Shown: positions 1-11,964, counted from the first letter of the stretch. The stretch is 64,000 nucleotides of DNA from Whitmania pigra (GCA_021613335.1 JAJTWR010000149.1:1-64000); one strand, 5' to 3'. Notes: generated from the letters alone by a model not told the origin. Made by a program: numbers and translations.

Positions 1-258
1 TGCATTTAGACAACAAAAATATCAAAAGATGCTTTGGAAATGATTTTGAACAGAAATTAATCGCATGGACAATTTTCAATGTTTGATATTTGATAAAAAA
101 AGATACTAACAACATTCAGCCATCGTAATTTCATCAGGTTATTGGTATTTTAAACCAAATTTTAGGCAATTGAGGCTTACACATTTGACAAACGATCATT
201 ATCATTAATTAGTTTATCAGACTACGAAATTTTAGAACCATTTATAAATTAATTTTAC

Positions 259-3200
259 TTTTAAGACAGCAAAGTTGTAATCGTTACACTGATATATGCA
301 CTTTACTGGCAACATGGAACCTTTAGAATATCCCTTAGATTTGAAGTATGCACTCTCATTTCCAATGGGAAAACAGCCTTTGTAATGTGGCAGAGGAATA
401 CTTACTGTTAAAACAGCGAAGTTAACATATTTTCTAGAAGTTGATAATACGATAGTTGAATTATTAAAAAGTGTTCCCTACTTGACCAATACCCTGTTCA
501 TACCTATGTAGACGGAGAAAGCTTCCTTGCTTCCACAGGCACCAACTCCATCATCGCAGAGCAGGTCACATTCTTCAAGCGGCAACTCACCAAATGGGTT
601 TACGTTGTTTTTGCAGCCACAATACTTTTTATTCTTTCGGAGGTTTCACATAATTCCGCATAAAACAAAAATAACAATCGAGATTAATTGTTTATTATTT
701 TTTTTTGTTTTAATTTTTTTATTATTTCTGAATGATATTCTTGATTTTGTATGTCATGCATTCATGCTACCTATAATAAAACAAAATTAAAATCAATTTA
801 TTTGTTTGTAAGGAAAACAATCGGTAGAATTAGATGTTTTCAGAGAAATTAAGGTCATAAAATTGTGCATGAAGTAGTTGATCGGTTTAACCGAATAGTT
901 AGTTATTAATAATAATTATGCTATTATGGGTTTTCTTTTCCTCTTGACTCCGTAGTCAGTAAAATATGAAATGAGAATAGCAAATGTCAAACTTACAAAC
1001 AAATTCCTATTCGTTGACCTATCACGCAGCACACTTACTTCTCAACTAATTGTCTAGTAGTTGTAATTGTTTACTTAACTTATATAGCGCCATAAGCATA
1101 GCGTCAGAAGCGCTTCTTGTAAATATCTATTACAGCGCTCCTTCTCAAAGGCGCTTGTGACAGTGCAGGCTGGGTTTCGAACACGACACATTGCAACTGT
1201 TGCCATTACCGCCGTATGCAGGACCGCAACTCATTTGGCCAACCTGCAACCCAATAGAATGCAAAAGGTTCCTTGCAATATTATTCATTTCACGTTGAAC
1301 TTTCTTTTTAAAATATTAATATAAACTTTCAGTACCATTAAATTTGTATTGCATACTGATAAATCGTATTGCATTTTCGCATTAACTCCATTAATAAATA
1401 TTTTTAAATGTTCAGGTCATTAACAACAGATTAAGTTTAAATGTTGAGTCTTTAATGTACTTCCGTCCATCTAAATACAGTGGAACCCACTTATCTCGAC
1501 CTCGCTCAACTCGCCCCTATTAAGTCGACGCTTTTGCCATTAAGGGTGATATTAATAAAGATGCAATTAGTTCACCATCATACCTAGTTAAGCACCTTAA
1601 TAATAAGTCTTACCCACGATATAACATTATGAGAGTCGAATCATTTGTAATGCTGAAGAAACTGGGGTATCTTGGAAATGCCTACCACGCAAGACTTTGG
1701 CGTTTCAAGGGGAGGCTTGTCACGGTGGAAACAAGTAGAAGGACCGAATTAAAGTGCTCAGTTGCTACTAACAAGGATGTATGCAAAAAACGTCTTCTGT
1801 TGTTCACAAACATGTATGTAGATATTGCTGTTATCAATATCAAATATCAATTGTCGTTGTGTAAAGAAAATCACCAAAAACACGTGCATATACATTCTTA
1901 TTTATTAACGCACATTATGTACATAAAGAAATTTCAAGCACATATTATTTTACATATTACACATTAGATACAGCAACCATCTCTATCATCGGTTATCTCG
2001 ACGAATTTCGGTATTCCCTAGGCCGGTGACATAACCGGGTTCTGATGTACTTATGGCTTTCGCACTAGCCGCGTTAGAAATGTCTATTAAGCATTAGGTG
2101 TTGTGGGTTATCTTGGAATGTTGTTTGCAGTGTTATTTTTTGAAGTCGTGGCTTGAAAGGATACAAAAGAAAAGAAAAACCTTGATTCCAGCGAATATAA
2201 ATTCGTGCTCAAAGCACTTCTCATGGCATTTCTCCCAACTGAGAAACTCGGTTTTTTCGTCAAACTCGTCGAAACAACCTCGGTGAAAGAGAACATGTTT
2301 TATCTTTGGCAATCTGTTGGCTGTACGATGATAAAAGTGAAATTAACTAATTTATTTCCACTAAAGCAGATGTTTAGTACATTTTATTCGCTTTAAGGTC
2401 TACTGTTATCAATGAATCTTTAAAAGTCTAAAGAAATTGTATGCTCTACATTCAATATTCTTGACCTTTACAAGCTTTGACGTTTTTCATTACATAAATT
2501 TTTGTAATCGATGTAGTCGAATGATCTAAATAAAAATTTACCAAGAGTATGCACTTCAATTTCCTGGAGCTGAAAATCTGAGCGAAATTGTAAATCTACT
2601 TGAACGCGGGAAAAATCCCTTCTCTGTAGTGGACAGTTGAATATTCGAGTATATTCAGTTGGGTCAATAATTGGAACCTTTCCACAAGGCTCTGTGAATG
2701 GACCTTCTTTTAAAGCAATCGTTATGGATTTAAGACTGTCATCAGTATACACTGTCGAATTGATTATAAAGTATGTTAATATTATTGACTATTGGAGTCT
2801 AAAAAAAAGATCATCCACTGTCAATTTTTCACGATCAATTAAGCACACATCTTATACATGTGCAATGCCAATTGTACGGTGACCCGTCATAACAGCCCGA
2901 CGACAGAATAGCCCCGACAAAACAGCCCCGTCAAAATAGCCCGGCGTCAAAATAGCTCAAGACAAAACAGCCCCGACAAAACCGCCCCGACAAAACAGCT
3001 CCGTCGAAACAGCCCGGCGTCAAAATAGCCCAAGACAAAATAGCCCGTCAAAAATGGCCCCGTCAAAATAGCCCCGACAAAATAGCCCGGCGACAAAATA
3101 GCCCAAGACAAAACAACCCGGCGACAAAATAGCCCCATGATAACTCCATGTCAAAGTATTTTTAAAAAATGTTGTGAAACTGAATCAAAATTTAATTCGA

Positions 3201-6200
3201 AATTAGTGGATTGAATGCTTTGATCGTTTTGTTGTTATTATTGTTCTCCAGAAGTTTAATTTGCATAGTCTTGCTTATTCAAATTTGTATCTGGCTTACA
3301 AATTTGTGTTGACATTATCCTCATCACAAGTTGCTTGTGAGAGGTCGTTTTCAAAATTGAAATACGTTTTGAACAGATTAAGAAATTTTCTGAACCAGTC
3401 AATTCTACGATCCTTCATGCTGATGTCTTTTCCAAGAATCAATAACAATGAAATCATTGATGTTTTAGCATCGACTAGTGAAACGATGATAAAGCTGTTA
3501 TAATAGTTAATAGTGAATAGAAATTGTAGACTCTAGTGTTTCTTATGTTTAAGTTGATCAAACTAGGAGTTAAATAAAATTTCCCGGGCCGGTTTTTTAA
3601 GCCAGTCCGACCCAGGTGACAGGGTTGTTTTGACGGGGCTGTTTTGTCGGGGCTATTTTGTCGCCGGGATATTTTGTCGGGGCTATTTTGACGGGGCCAT
3701 TTTGACGGGATTTTTTCCGTCCTGGGCTATTTTGACGCCGGGCTGTTTCGACGGGGCTGTTTTGTCGGGGCGGTTTTGTCGGGGCTGTTTTGTCTTGAGC
3801 TATTTTGACGGGGCTGTTTTGTCGGGGCTGTTTTGTCGGGGCTGTTTTGTCGGGGCTATTCTGTCACCGGGCTGTTATGACGGGGTGCCCAATTGTACAT
3901 AATGTATATAGTCATTTGTTACAGAAGCTCTTGCAAGCTGTTAAGATTTGAACTCCTTTAAAACAAAAATAAAATCATAATATTTTCTGAAAAAATAGCA
4001 CGACATATCATTTTATCATTTAACATAGCATCTGTTAAAAATGTTCAAATAAAATTAATAACAAACCAAACAAAATAAATTCATAATGTCACCCACTATA
4101 ATAGTAGATTTGAACAAAGTGTACTACATATGATTGTTGTAGCCTTAGTATGACAATAGCTTCACCCTGATTATGGCAAGGTTCTAGTACTTGTTGGTAG
4201 GTTCCTAAAGAACCATCATTCACCGTAGTAATAGTGTGATGACAGTAAGTCACCTTTGCTCCCAATGCAATGTTTATTGAATTTGTTTCTTGAAAATGAA
4301 CGAATTATGATTAAAGAATATAATTAATTATTAGAAACAAATAGCCTACATAAGCCTACAATTATTCAGGGAGATATTGTTTTGATAAACATGTAATGTA
4401 AAGCCAGGACGGAAACTATCAGGACATCCCATTTCGTGTTAACCCGCCAAACAAACATTTGATTGAAGGGAAATGTCAGTATGTTATGTAATTATACATT
4501 TCTGATTATCTCTTAAATTTCCGTCAATATTTTCATGCATTAATTTATTCAAAAAATTGAAAAACCGGGATTTCGAGGCGCCTAATATCCATGAAAGGCA
4601 CTTTCAAAAATCATAAAAAAAGAGAGACTCAAATCACGTTAAAAACATGAAAAGAATTTATTAATACAAAATAATGTTTTATTTATTCTCAATAACTTTA
4701 AAACATCTGTTACCCATTGATTTTAAGGTTTTGTGAATTTTCACTCCAGTTCTTTCCAGGCGCTGATAATGGTGTTTTCTAGGTCAGATTTAGAATCGAA
4801 CCGTCTTCCATTATTGCAAACCAGTCTTGACAACATTCTTCAAACGTTTTCTAAAGAATTTTAGTCCGGAAAACAGGCTGACAAGCTCATAACTATCAAA
4901 TTTCTGCTCTGGAAAAATGTCTTCTTCAACTTGGAAGTATGGGTCAGGACATCATCTTGCTAGAAAATAAATTTTCCTCCTGAATAAGCTTTACCAAAAA
5001 GAAGATGATTTTCTAAAGCTTTAATGCAATCCACCAAAGAAAATTTCCCAGAAATTTCACTGAGATTTTCTTTCCCAAATCCTCACTGTTACTGCTCCGT
5101 GATTTCAACCAATAAATGTTTCTTTTTATAATCTGAGGTCATGCCAGTAGAATTGATGACCATTAAATGTCTTTTCATTTGAAAAATTATTGTTGCCCCA
5201 ACCATCTCTATTGGAAAGCATGGCTTTGATCCATTCCAATCTTGCCAACTTGTGACGGTTTTTAAAGGTTTAATCTTTGATCTTTTTTCACATGATAAAA
5301 TAAAATTAAATCTCAAATAACTTAATTTTGTACTTTTACAAATTCTTAAATCAAGTTTATTTCTAAATTGATTTGGTTAAAATTTACCCTTAGAAGCCCT
5401 TCTACCAGAAGTCTCTGATGACGAATCGTCAGTTTCTTGGGTCTTCCATGATCATATTTGTACGATATTTTTCATTATAATTTAGGTAGACCCAGACGAC
5501 AGACTTGGGAGTTTGGGACTATTGAGTTCTTTGGCAGTTTCACTTATCGAATAAATTGCTTGTCTGAAGGCTTCAATCTGCCCGCTCCCATAGTCAGATT
5601 ATTTTTCATCCAGCCCTTTATAAAATTACTATTTTTAAACTTCAATTCATTGTTAAATCTTTTTAGGTTTATACATCGTTAATATTTGCATTTAAAAGTG
5701 CATTTTGATTGCGTAACTATCACATATTTCAAGTTTTATTTGATATAAGTAAGAACGTCTTCATGGTTTTTAAAAGGTGCGCCGCATGGTCTAATGGTTA
5801 AGGTTTCGCCTCTCAGGATGGCAACGCTGTGGGAGCACCATCCAAATCATCTAGATATTTCGCGGACGTTAATAGAACATTTGGTGTTCAAAAGACCCTA
5901 AAATACTATTTTGCATATTTTACAACTTCTAGTAGTTAAATTTATTTGAAAATTTACAGAATGTTTTGTATACAATAAAATTATTTTATGTATAAAATTG
6001 ATCAATATTGAACTTATATTTAACGAATTGTCGGGAAAATGTGGGGTGCTTCATGGTTTCCGTCCTTACATTGTGTAATCTGAAATACCGCGTTATTGTA
6101 TATAAAATTGTAAAGCAAGGCAAATGTATTATTCAAAGTCGTGAAATATGGTCCTTAGATTGATACTTTACAAGTATTAATAAATATTTTATTTTGTTAT

Positions 6201-6346
6201 TATTAGTATCATTATTAACTGTAACGTTTAAATTACATGTAACTGAGCATCGGATATTGACCTTCTCTTGCTTAATATAATAAATAATGCTTACCTCTAA
6301 GCTTTCTAATTACAACGAGCATCCAAAACATCATATTGAAACACAT
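259..6346 (-). CDS. Receptor gene A: signal peptide, galactose-binding-like, two WSC domains (3' part off window)
   Basis: Not a single ORF; I assembled it from splice sites. Exons in transcript order: 6346-6295 (signal peptide, starts MCFNMMFWMLVVIRK), 4288-4097 and 2751-2542 (galactose-binding-like domain, halves 1 and 2), 2320-2181 and 633-504 (first WSC domain), 404-259 (start of the second WSC domain). Phases are 1,1,1,0,1,0 and agree at every junction; all introns seen are GT-AG. The first half begins INIALG, the second ends EIEVHTLG, as in F-type lectin/discoidin folds. WSC exons carry RGCFDEF, WEKCHEKC, CGSKEAFSVY and KGCFPIGN. By family knowledge WSC and F-type-lectin-like modules bind carbohydrate at the cell surface; the ligand is unknown. 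Second-WSC exon 2, transmembrane and tail exons would lie left of the window. Introns hold a Tc1 element, a foldback element, a MITE and a SINE. Confidence 0.78.
1065..1254 (-). repeat. SINE1 copy (tRNA-derived SINE)
   Basis: On the minus strand it reads as a tRNA-like head with a B-box-like GTTCGAAACCC, then a 3' part ending in a block shared with L2-like LINE 3' ends (gcgtcagaagcgc on the plus strand). It matches the copies near 20.9, 42.1 and 44.7 kb. It lies in the intron of gene A that separates the two halves of the first WSC domain. It is not a functional tRNA gene. Confidence 0.75.
1478..2047. mobile_element. pogo/Tigger-like MITE
   Basis: The ends are imperfect inverted repeats: the left end starts CAGTGGAACCCACTTATC and the right end, reverse-complemented, starts CATCAGAACCCGGTTATG. 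Both are flanked by TA (1476-1477 and 2048-2049), the target-site duplication of the Tc1/mariner/pogo superfamily. It is about 570 bp with no coding capacity that I recognise. It sits in the same gene A intron as the SINE1 copy. Confidence 0.65.
2878..3889. mobile_element. Foldback element FB copy 1 (MULE-like ends, hAT fragment inside)
   Basis: Two inverted arms (about 2878-3138 and 3605-3889) are built of variable 12-17 bp units such as agccccgacaaaat. The arms are reverse complements, so the element can form a very long hairpin. It is flanked by a perfect 9-bp duplication, CAATTGTAC (2869-2877 and 3890-3898), the size typical of Mutator-like elements. The centre carries a piece of hAT transposase. 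It lies in the gene A intron between the two halves of the galactose-binding-like domain. Class assignment rests on the 9-bp duplication and on the related relic at 17.5 kb. Confidence 0.75.
3258..3503 (+). pseudogene. hAT transposase C-terminal dimerisation fragment inside FB copy 1
   Basis: An 80-residue frame contains SSSQVACERSFSKLKYVLNR, the conserved C-terminal dimerisation motif of hAT transposases (family knowledge: S..ERSFS.LK). The rest of the transposase, including the DDE catalytic core, is absent. The same piece occurs in FB copy 2 at about 7000-7252, where four more codons (residues CEKD) are kept. It is therefore a fixed part of this foldback family. It could be a captured fragment or the remnant of a hAT-type ancestor. 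Confidence 0.75.
4398..6074 (-). mobile_element. Decayed Tc1/mariner-like transposon
   Basis: The ends share an inverted repeat starting AGGACGGAAAC (left about 4402; right, reverse-complemented, about 6070), and TA precedes the right repeat. The minus strand between about 5320 and 4680 shows broken pieces that resemble the C-terminal half of a Tc1-like transposase: QDD followed by HTSKL, a degraded PD-x-NSLENV, and W-K-E-L near the end. Stops and frameshifts are frequent, so it is dead. A SINE2 copy is nested at 5779. The whole element lies in intron 1 of receptor gene A. Confidence 0.6.
5779..5890 (+). repeat. SINE2 copy (second tRNA-derived SINE family)
   Basis: It begins GCGCCGCATGGTCTAATGG, a tRNA-like 5' end with an A-box-like TGGTCTAATGG. 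A body follows (gggagcacc, then atcatctaga) that matches the minus-strand copy at 41.9 kb and the truncated copy at 55.6 kb. It ends near gacgttaataga. It is nested in the Tc1-like element. Confidence 0.7.
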
Positions 6347-6570
6347 GTTGCCTGTAATTGTCATGTGAGATCTAAAAATGTATTGTAACCTAAGATTTGC
6401 TTTGAAGGTCATTCATTCTATAAGAGTGTTCATGTTTATGGTATTATTATTTTAATTAACTCATAAAAATTCATGTTTTTGTTGGTAAATATTTATTTAT
6501 ATTTGGTAAACAGACGATTGCGCACATTGACTTGTGCATTTGTGTATTTTTTTTTATCTGTCTTCTTGGA

Positions 6571-7658
6571 GGTGACCCGTCATAACAGCCCGGCGACAGA
6601 ATAGCCCCGACAAAACAGCCCCGTCAAAATAGCACGGCGTCAAAATAGCTCAAGACACAATAGCCCCGACAAAACCGCCCCGACAAAACAGCCCCGTCGA
6701 AACAGCCCAGCGTCAAAATAGCCCAGGACGGAAAAATCCCGTCAAAATGGCCCCGTCAAAATAGCCCCGACAAAATAGCCCGGCGACAACATAGCCCAGG
6801 ACAAAACAACCCGGCGACAAAATAGCTCGGCGACACAATAGCCCCGTCAAAATAGCCCCATGATAACTCCATGTCAAAGTATTTTTTAAAAATGTTGTGA
6901 AACTGAATCAAAATTTAATTCGAAATTAGTGGCTTGAATGCTTTGATCGTTTTGAGTATTGTTTGTTGTTATTATTGTTCTCCAGAAGTTTAATTTGCAT
7001 AGTCTTGCTTATTCAAATTTGTATCTGGCTTACAAATTTGTGTTGACATTATCCTGATCACAAGTTGCTTGTGAGGGGTCGTTTTCAAAATTGAAATACG
7101 TTTTGAACAGATTAAGAAATTTTCTGAACCAGTCAATTCTACGATCATTCATGCTGATGTCTTGTGAGAAAGACTCTTTTCCAAGAATCAATAACAATGA
7201 AATCATTGATGTTTTAGCATCGACTAGTGAAACGATGAAAAAGCTGTTATAATAGTTAATAGTGGATAGAAATTTTAGACTCTAGTGTTTCTTATGCTTA
7301 AGTTGATCAAAGTAGGAGTTAAATAAAAGTTCCCGGGCCTGTTTTTTAAGCCAGTCCGACCCTGGTGACAGGGCTGTTTTGACGGGGCTATTTTGTCGCC
7401 GGGCTATTTTGTCGCCGGGTTGTTTTGTCCTGGGCTATTTTGTCGCCGGGCTATTTTGTCGGGGCTATTTTGACGGGGCCATTTTGACGGGATTTTCCCG
7501 TCCTGGGCTATTTTGACGCCGGGCTGTTTCGACGGGGCTGTTTTGTCGGGGCGGTTTTGTCGGGGCTGTTTTGTCTTGAGCTATTTTGACGCCGGGCTGT
7601 TTTGACGGGGCTGTTTTGTCGGGGCTATTCTGTCGCCGGGCTGTTATGACGGGGTGCC
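6571..7658. mobile_element. Foldback element FB copy 2
   Basis: Same family as FB copy 1. Inverted arms at about 6571-6870 and 7360-7658 are made of units such as agccccgacaaaat, with the same central hAT dimerisation fragment (about 7000-7252, ending IIDVLASTSETMKKLL). A perfect 9-bp target-site duplication, CTTCTTGGA, flanks it (6562-6570 and 7659-7667). It lies about 225 bp upstream of the gene A start codon, in the likely promoter region. Confidence 0.77.
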
Positions 7659-7667
7659 CTTCTTGGA

Positions 7668-8796
7668 ACGACTTGGAATGGCATAACAGTGAATTTTAGT
7701 TATTATTAATAACTTAATAAATCATAAATTTGTGAACTCCGAAAGTCATATTGTCAAGCAAAATTAACTTGTAATTAACTTATCCTTAATTTAAAAAGTC
7801 AAAGTAAAAAATAAATCAGTCCCGGCTATAACGTTTAAGGCTTCGAATGCGTAACCTGATAGAATTGCTTTAAGTTGCATCGCTGTCAACTTCGCGTAAA
7901 CATTGATCTGTCTCTGATCAACGAGATATTCTCAAGAGAAATTGCAGAAAAATAGAAAAAAATGTAGTTTATTTGTTACGAATAACATTCATCCCACCGT
8001 GTGTATCAACAAATTAAAGAATGGATTCTTATATTCGACTAATAAGCTATTGTTTGTTTTCATATTTTTAATGACGTTTTTGGGATGTGGTTCCATACTT
8101 GATACAATTCAATTTAATTTGAATTAAATTAGTTAATTAAAGACTTCATAATAAGAAATAATTTAATTATTCGGCGATCGATTATTTCATAACATATCCG
8201 AACACACACAAATTCTTGTTTTATTCCAAAATACTACCACACATATTTGCAAAAAGTTGTAGTTATATATGCTTCCTTCTACATACATATTAGCAATATT
8301 CCAATCAGTGGCGTGCAAAGGGGTTATGACGACACCGGGCATCCAGCTGTGGGACATCTGTTAATTGGATATTAGGCGATTGGCAGTGGCCCAGTCGCAC
8401 CTTTTGCCCTTGTTTTGTCACAGAAACGACTGACTAACCTAGCTTTAATCAGTATTGAACAAGAATTCATCACCAGAGATGTAAAAAGTGCAGTTCAAGT
8501 GTTTTGTGGTGGAGATCTAATTCAGGGAATCGAGTTTAATAAATTTGGCTGAGACTGAGTGATGACATATTACATATCCATTTAATTTGAATAAAGTTTT
8601 TGTCATTTTTTTCATCCAGGCTTTACTATGACAACAATAATAGTAGTAATAACTTCCAAAGCATAAAATACAAAGTCTACAATTCGGTTTGCGATAACCA
8701 AAATAGTCTAAAAGACAATACGGCAATGTGCAATTCTCAACCTTTTTTTTTTAAAACTGAGAGGAAGCAACACACCTCGGTGGGAAGGAATAATGG
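7668..8796. other. No gene recognised between FB copy 2 and the hAT element
   Basis: AT-rich sequence with only short ORFs lacking recognisable motifs. Positions 8750-8790 show a fragment of a repeat also seen near 11.05 and 42.5 kb (gaagcaacacac). Confidence 0.5.
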
Positions 8797-10297
8797 CAGC
8801 GGTTCTCAACCTTTTTAGTGCCGCGACCCCTCGTCAACACTTGCCATGCTCTGGCGACCCCAACAATAAAAGGATTGGGCTATCTTTCAGTCAGTTAACT
8901 TCATTGTCGATGTTATGCCTTTGACTTCTAAATATTATAAAGATTGAAACCCTTTTACGCATATTTAACACTTCTATTTGAAAATTTTATTTAGTTTTAG
9001 TTTTTAGGTCTGTGAGGGCAAATCACCTTTAACATCATAGAAAAATTTAATAAAAAAATGAGTGAAATGAATATAAACTTGTTATTTGTGCAATAGGAAA
9101 TGTGAAAAGTCATAATCAAGTTTCAAAAAAATTGGTCGTACATTTTGCATAAAGTTTAAACCACAGTGTTTAGCTGATTTTGTGACAGTTGGGTGCGAAA
9201 GCGGCTTATTATCACCGCAACCACCAGCCAAGGGCCGCCGAGAGAAAAAAAAGGGTTAAAGGTTAGAAAGTAATAATATCATTAACAGCCTTACAGGTCT
9301 ATTATAAAACTTTAATCAAATTCTCCAATTACACCGCCTATTTAGATCAAGCATAGTTTTTGGTTTAAATAAATGTAAATTTTCCTCCGTAAAGTTCCTA
9401 CAGATATTATTACAAAGATCTATAAAATGGGGAAAGTATCCTTAGTGAAGATTAATGTGGATGGAAAAACTCCCAGAGTAGTATTGGTGATTATAAAGTT
9501 GGACAATTGAATTATGAATTAACTTGCACAATTCTTTTTAATATGGAATAGTCTGAATGCATATATTGAGAGAGTAAATTGAGAATCTCAGACAGTTCCT
9601 GGTAGCTTCCACAACCACAGGGTTCAATAATTTGGGACAGTTGAAACTCTGTAATAAATATACTAACTGCATATTATATGAAGTAAAATAAAGTGACTTC
9701 AAGATGGAGGTTTAAATTTTATTAATATAAGTTATACATGATTAATAGCTTCATCAGTTTTTCAATACTATAAATAGAAAATTACATAAATTATAAATTT
9801 ATGCATGCCCATACCATTAACTATTTACAAATATATCTAAATCATTCATCATCTGAATGCTTAGCTTCAAGAAGGAAACACTATACAGAAAATATATAAA
9901 GAAAGTAAACTTAGAAAATAAATCATTACTATTAATAGTATTATTATTAAAACAAGGTTGCCTTGCGTGCTTTTTTGCCTAGGCATCAAAGTAACAATTG
10001 AAATTTCATGCTTAATTGCCCATTTCAATTTTGGGTTCTAACGTTCATGGTTCATGGCCCTCCCTCTCTTGAAACCTGCACTCAGCCTTGCTACAAAAGA
10101 CCTGATGATTACGTAATATAGTGTGTACTTAAAAAATATCTTAATCAAAATTATATGTAGAGTTGAAGATATATTATTATCAAAAATTGTTTTTTAAATA
10201 TTAAAAAAATTATCGAAATCTTAGGGTTTCAGCGACCCCCGACAAAAACCTCAATCGACGCCCATAGGGGTCGCGGCCCACAGGTGGAGAACCGCTG
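8797..10297. mobile_element. Non-autonomous hAT element
   Basis: The left end is CAGCGGTTCTCAACCTTTTT and the right end, reverse-complemented, is CAGCGGTTCTCCACCTGTGG; both continue into a CCGCGACCCC block. These are typical hAT (Charlie-like) termini. Flanking 8-mers AATAATGG and AATTATAG agree at 6 of 8 positions, which fits an aged 8-bp duplication. I see no transposase in the roughly 1.5 kb between. Confidence 0.72.
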
Positions 10298-10321
10298 AAT
10301 TATAGTAAGAACAGTTTAGGG

Positions 10322-10465
10322 GCATCAAATAATAATAATAATAATTAATTTATAAAGCGCCATGTGCGTAGCGTCAGAGGCGCCTTGTGTCTTCGCTGTC
10401 ACATGAAGTCCTGAAGAGATGGGTCTTCAGGTGGCGTTTGAAGAGCTCCAGGGATGGCCAAAGGG
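10322..10465 (-). mobile_element. L2-like LINE 3' end, 5'-truncated
   Basis: The plus strand shows an (ATA)n run followed by tttataaagcgcc and agcgtcagaggcgcc, the reverse complement of the LINE 3' end that also occurs at 24.1, 36.7 and (plus strand) 63.96 kb. Read on the minus strand it encodes the last residues of the reverse transcriptase ORF (LELFKRHLKTHL), then a short 3' UTR and a microsatellite tail. Confidence 0.7.
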
Positions 10466-10589
10466 TTTGCCCCAAAAATCAAAGAACTTCCGCATGCCAA
10501 TGATTCCAGTACACTTACAGACTTACACTGAGGCATTGTTATGTTGGTTTGCCTCAACGGCCAACAGCGAAATCGGCCTAAACTGTTTG

Positions 10590-10800
10590 AGGTCATGGGA
10601 GTCCTTCAGCTTGCTTGAATTCATCGCTAATTGTGCGTCTTAGCCATGCCTTTTCGATGAACACGTGAAGACATTTCATAGCTTTTGGGCATTTTTTATA
10701 TTTAATTCCGTTGGCTCCTGTCGCAGATTTGTTCCTCGCCTTTCTCACGATTCCTGATATGGATCGCAAAAGTGATTTACCTGAGATATATTTATTCAAT
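10590..10800 (-). pseudogene. Reverse transcriptase fragment of an RLE-type LINE
   Basis: The frame contains KARNKSATGANGIKYKKCPK and WLRRTISDEFKQAEG. This resembles the start of the reverse transcriptase domain in LINEs of the R2/R4-related group (K..SA.GP.GI.YK, then a W..A.G segment). Downstream on the minus strand the frame decays and then abuts an L2-like 3' end. It is a fragment only, with no endonuclease visible here. The assignment to this LINE group is from memory of the family and moderate. Confidence 0.5.
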
Positions 10801-10839
10801 GCTAAATCCTCAACGAACTCAGTCGGTTCATTCAGGGGA

Positions 10840-11080
10840 AAATGACAACGGTTTTAAAGTTGGCAGACAAAGTAGCTGCATTTAATGCCAAACTAGAGTT
10901 GTGGGCGCGTTGACAGATACATTTTGATCATGTTTCAGACATTAGCGGAAATTTTATGCAGGACTGAGCCTGATCATTCATTCATCAAGTTGGTGCACGA
11001 CCACCTGTCTTTGCTTTTAAAACAGTTCGAGCGCTACTTCCAACCAAAAAGACACACTTCGGGTGTCATTGGCTCCTGTT
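10840..11080 (+). pseudogene. hAT transposase fragment (ZBED5/SCAND3-like region)
   Basis: Frames around 10850-11075 give KLADKVAAFNAKLELWAR and, after a break, DMFQTLAEI with HLSLLLKQFERYFQP. This pattern (F..KL.LW, then HL..L...F..YF) is common in hAT-derived proteins of the ZBED5 group. There is at least one frameshift, and the catalytic residues are not covered. Confidence 0.5.
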
Positions 11081-11165
11081 ATCCCCAGATGGAATCGTCT
11101 CGTTACAAAGAAACAAGACCAGGATTCTCATTTATTTACCGTTCCAATGAGGTAAAATGTTAAAT
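11045..11165. repeat. Interspersed repeat R1, copy 1
   Basis: The segment from cacacttcgggtgtcatt to gaggtaaaatgttaaat matches 42497-42615 in the same orientation, with substitutions throughout. I do not recognise the family. It directly follows the hAT fragment, so it may be part of a hAT element. Confidence 0.55.
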
Positions 11166-11274
11166 CACTTTACATTCATTTTTTGGATTAACTGTATTTT
11201 ACTTTGAAGACATGTTTAAATACAATTAAATTAAAATTAAATCAAATCAATCTAAAGTATAAACAATCAACGTC

Positions 11275-11353
11275 ACCCCACTCCAGCGGGCCGAGGTGAA
11301 ATCATCTAACTTTGACCGGTCCGCGGCGATAAAAAGGTTGGGGACCATTGGAC
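11275..11353. mobile_element. hAT terminus (Charlie-like)
   Basis: The reverse complement of the right edge reads CAATGGTCCCCAACC, then a CGGACCGGTC block. This is the usual look of a hAT terminal inverted repeat. The partner end was not found nearby. Confidence 0.55.
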
Positions 11354-11964
11354 TAGACAATTCAACTTTACAGTGTAAGGCTATTCGGTGCGATTCCGGA
11401 GACGAGGTTGTCGCGGCCAACATCAAGAATAAAACTCGTAATATGTACCCACAGTATCTTGTACGAGACGAAATTCGTCATCCTACAAGGCTAAACCACT
11501 GAGGAACTTTCTCTGGGAACTGACAAACAAAAACTAGCTGCTCTGAAGTAACCTCATGTAATAGAATTGTTTACTATCTTGTGTGATTTAGGATTACGTT
11601 ACATGTTTAGCGAATGAATAAATTATTTAGTAAGGCATTGTTAATATTCCACACGTAAATCAATTTTTAAAATAATCATTTATTCATTTATAATTGTCAC
11701 ACAAAGTAGCAGCACGTCTGAAAATAAGATTTAAAAATGGGTTCTAATGAATTTGAAGTTAGGTTTAAAAAAAGAATATTTAAATAGGATAGAGACATAA
11801 GAGATTGATATATGACTAATCACGAAAATAATCTCGGTGAAATAAATTAAATCATAAATCAAACTAGGTGGAATCAATTGAATCATAAATCAAACAAGTT
11901 ACTAATAAAAACCGTGACAACAAAATATAAGTCGATAACAAGATCGTCTGTTGAAGTTTCCAAG

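Noticed and set aside
1629..1967. 112-residue plus-strand ORF
   Set aside because: Lies wholly inside the pogo-like MITE and shows no known domain.
3630..3902. Cysteine/glycine-rich ORF (GLFCRGYF repeats)
   Set aside because: Produced by the foldback arm units; both strands and both arms give similar peptides, so it is not a gene.
2880..7665. CRISPR-like array in the foldback arms
   Set aside because: Units are short, contiguous, variable and arranged as inverted arms with 9-bp target duplications; no constant repeats with unique spacers, and the host is an animal.
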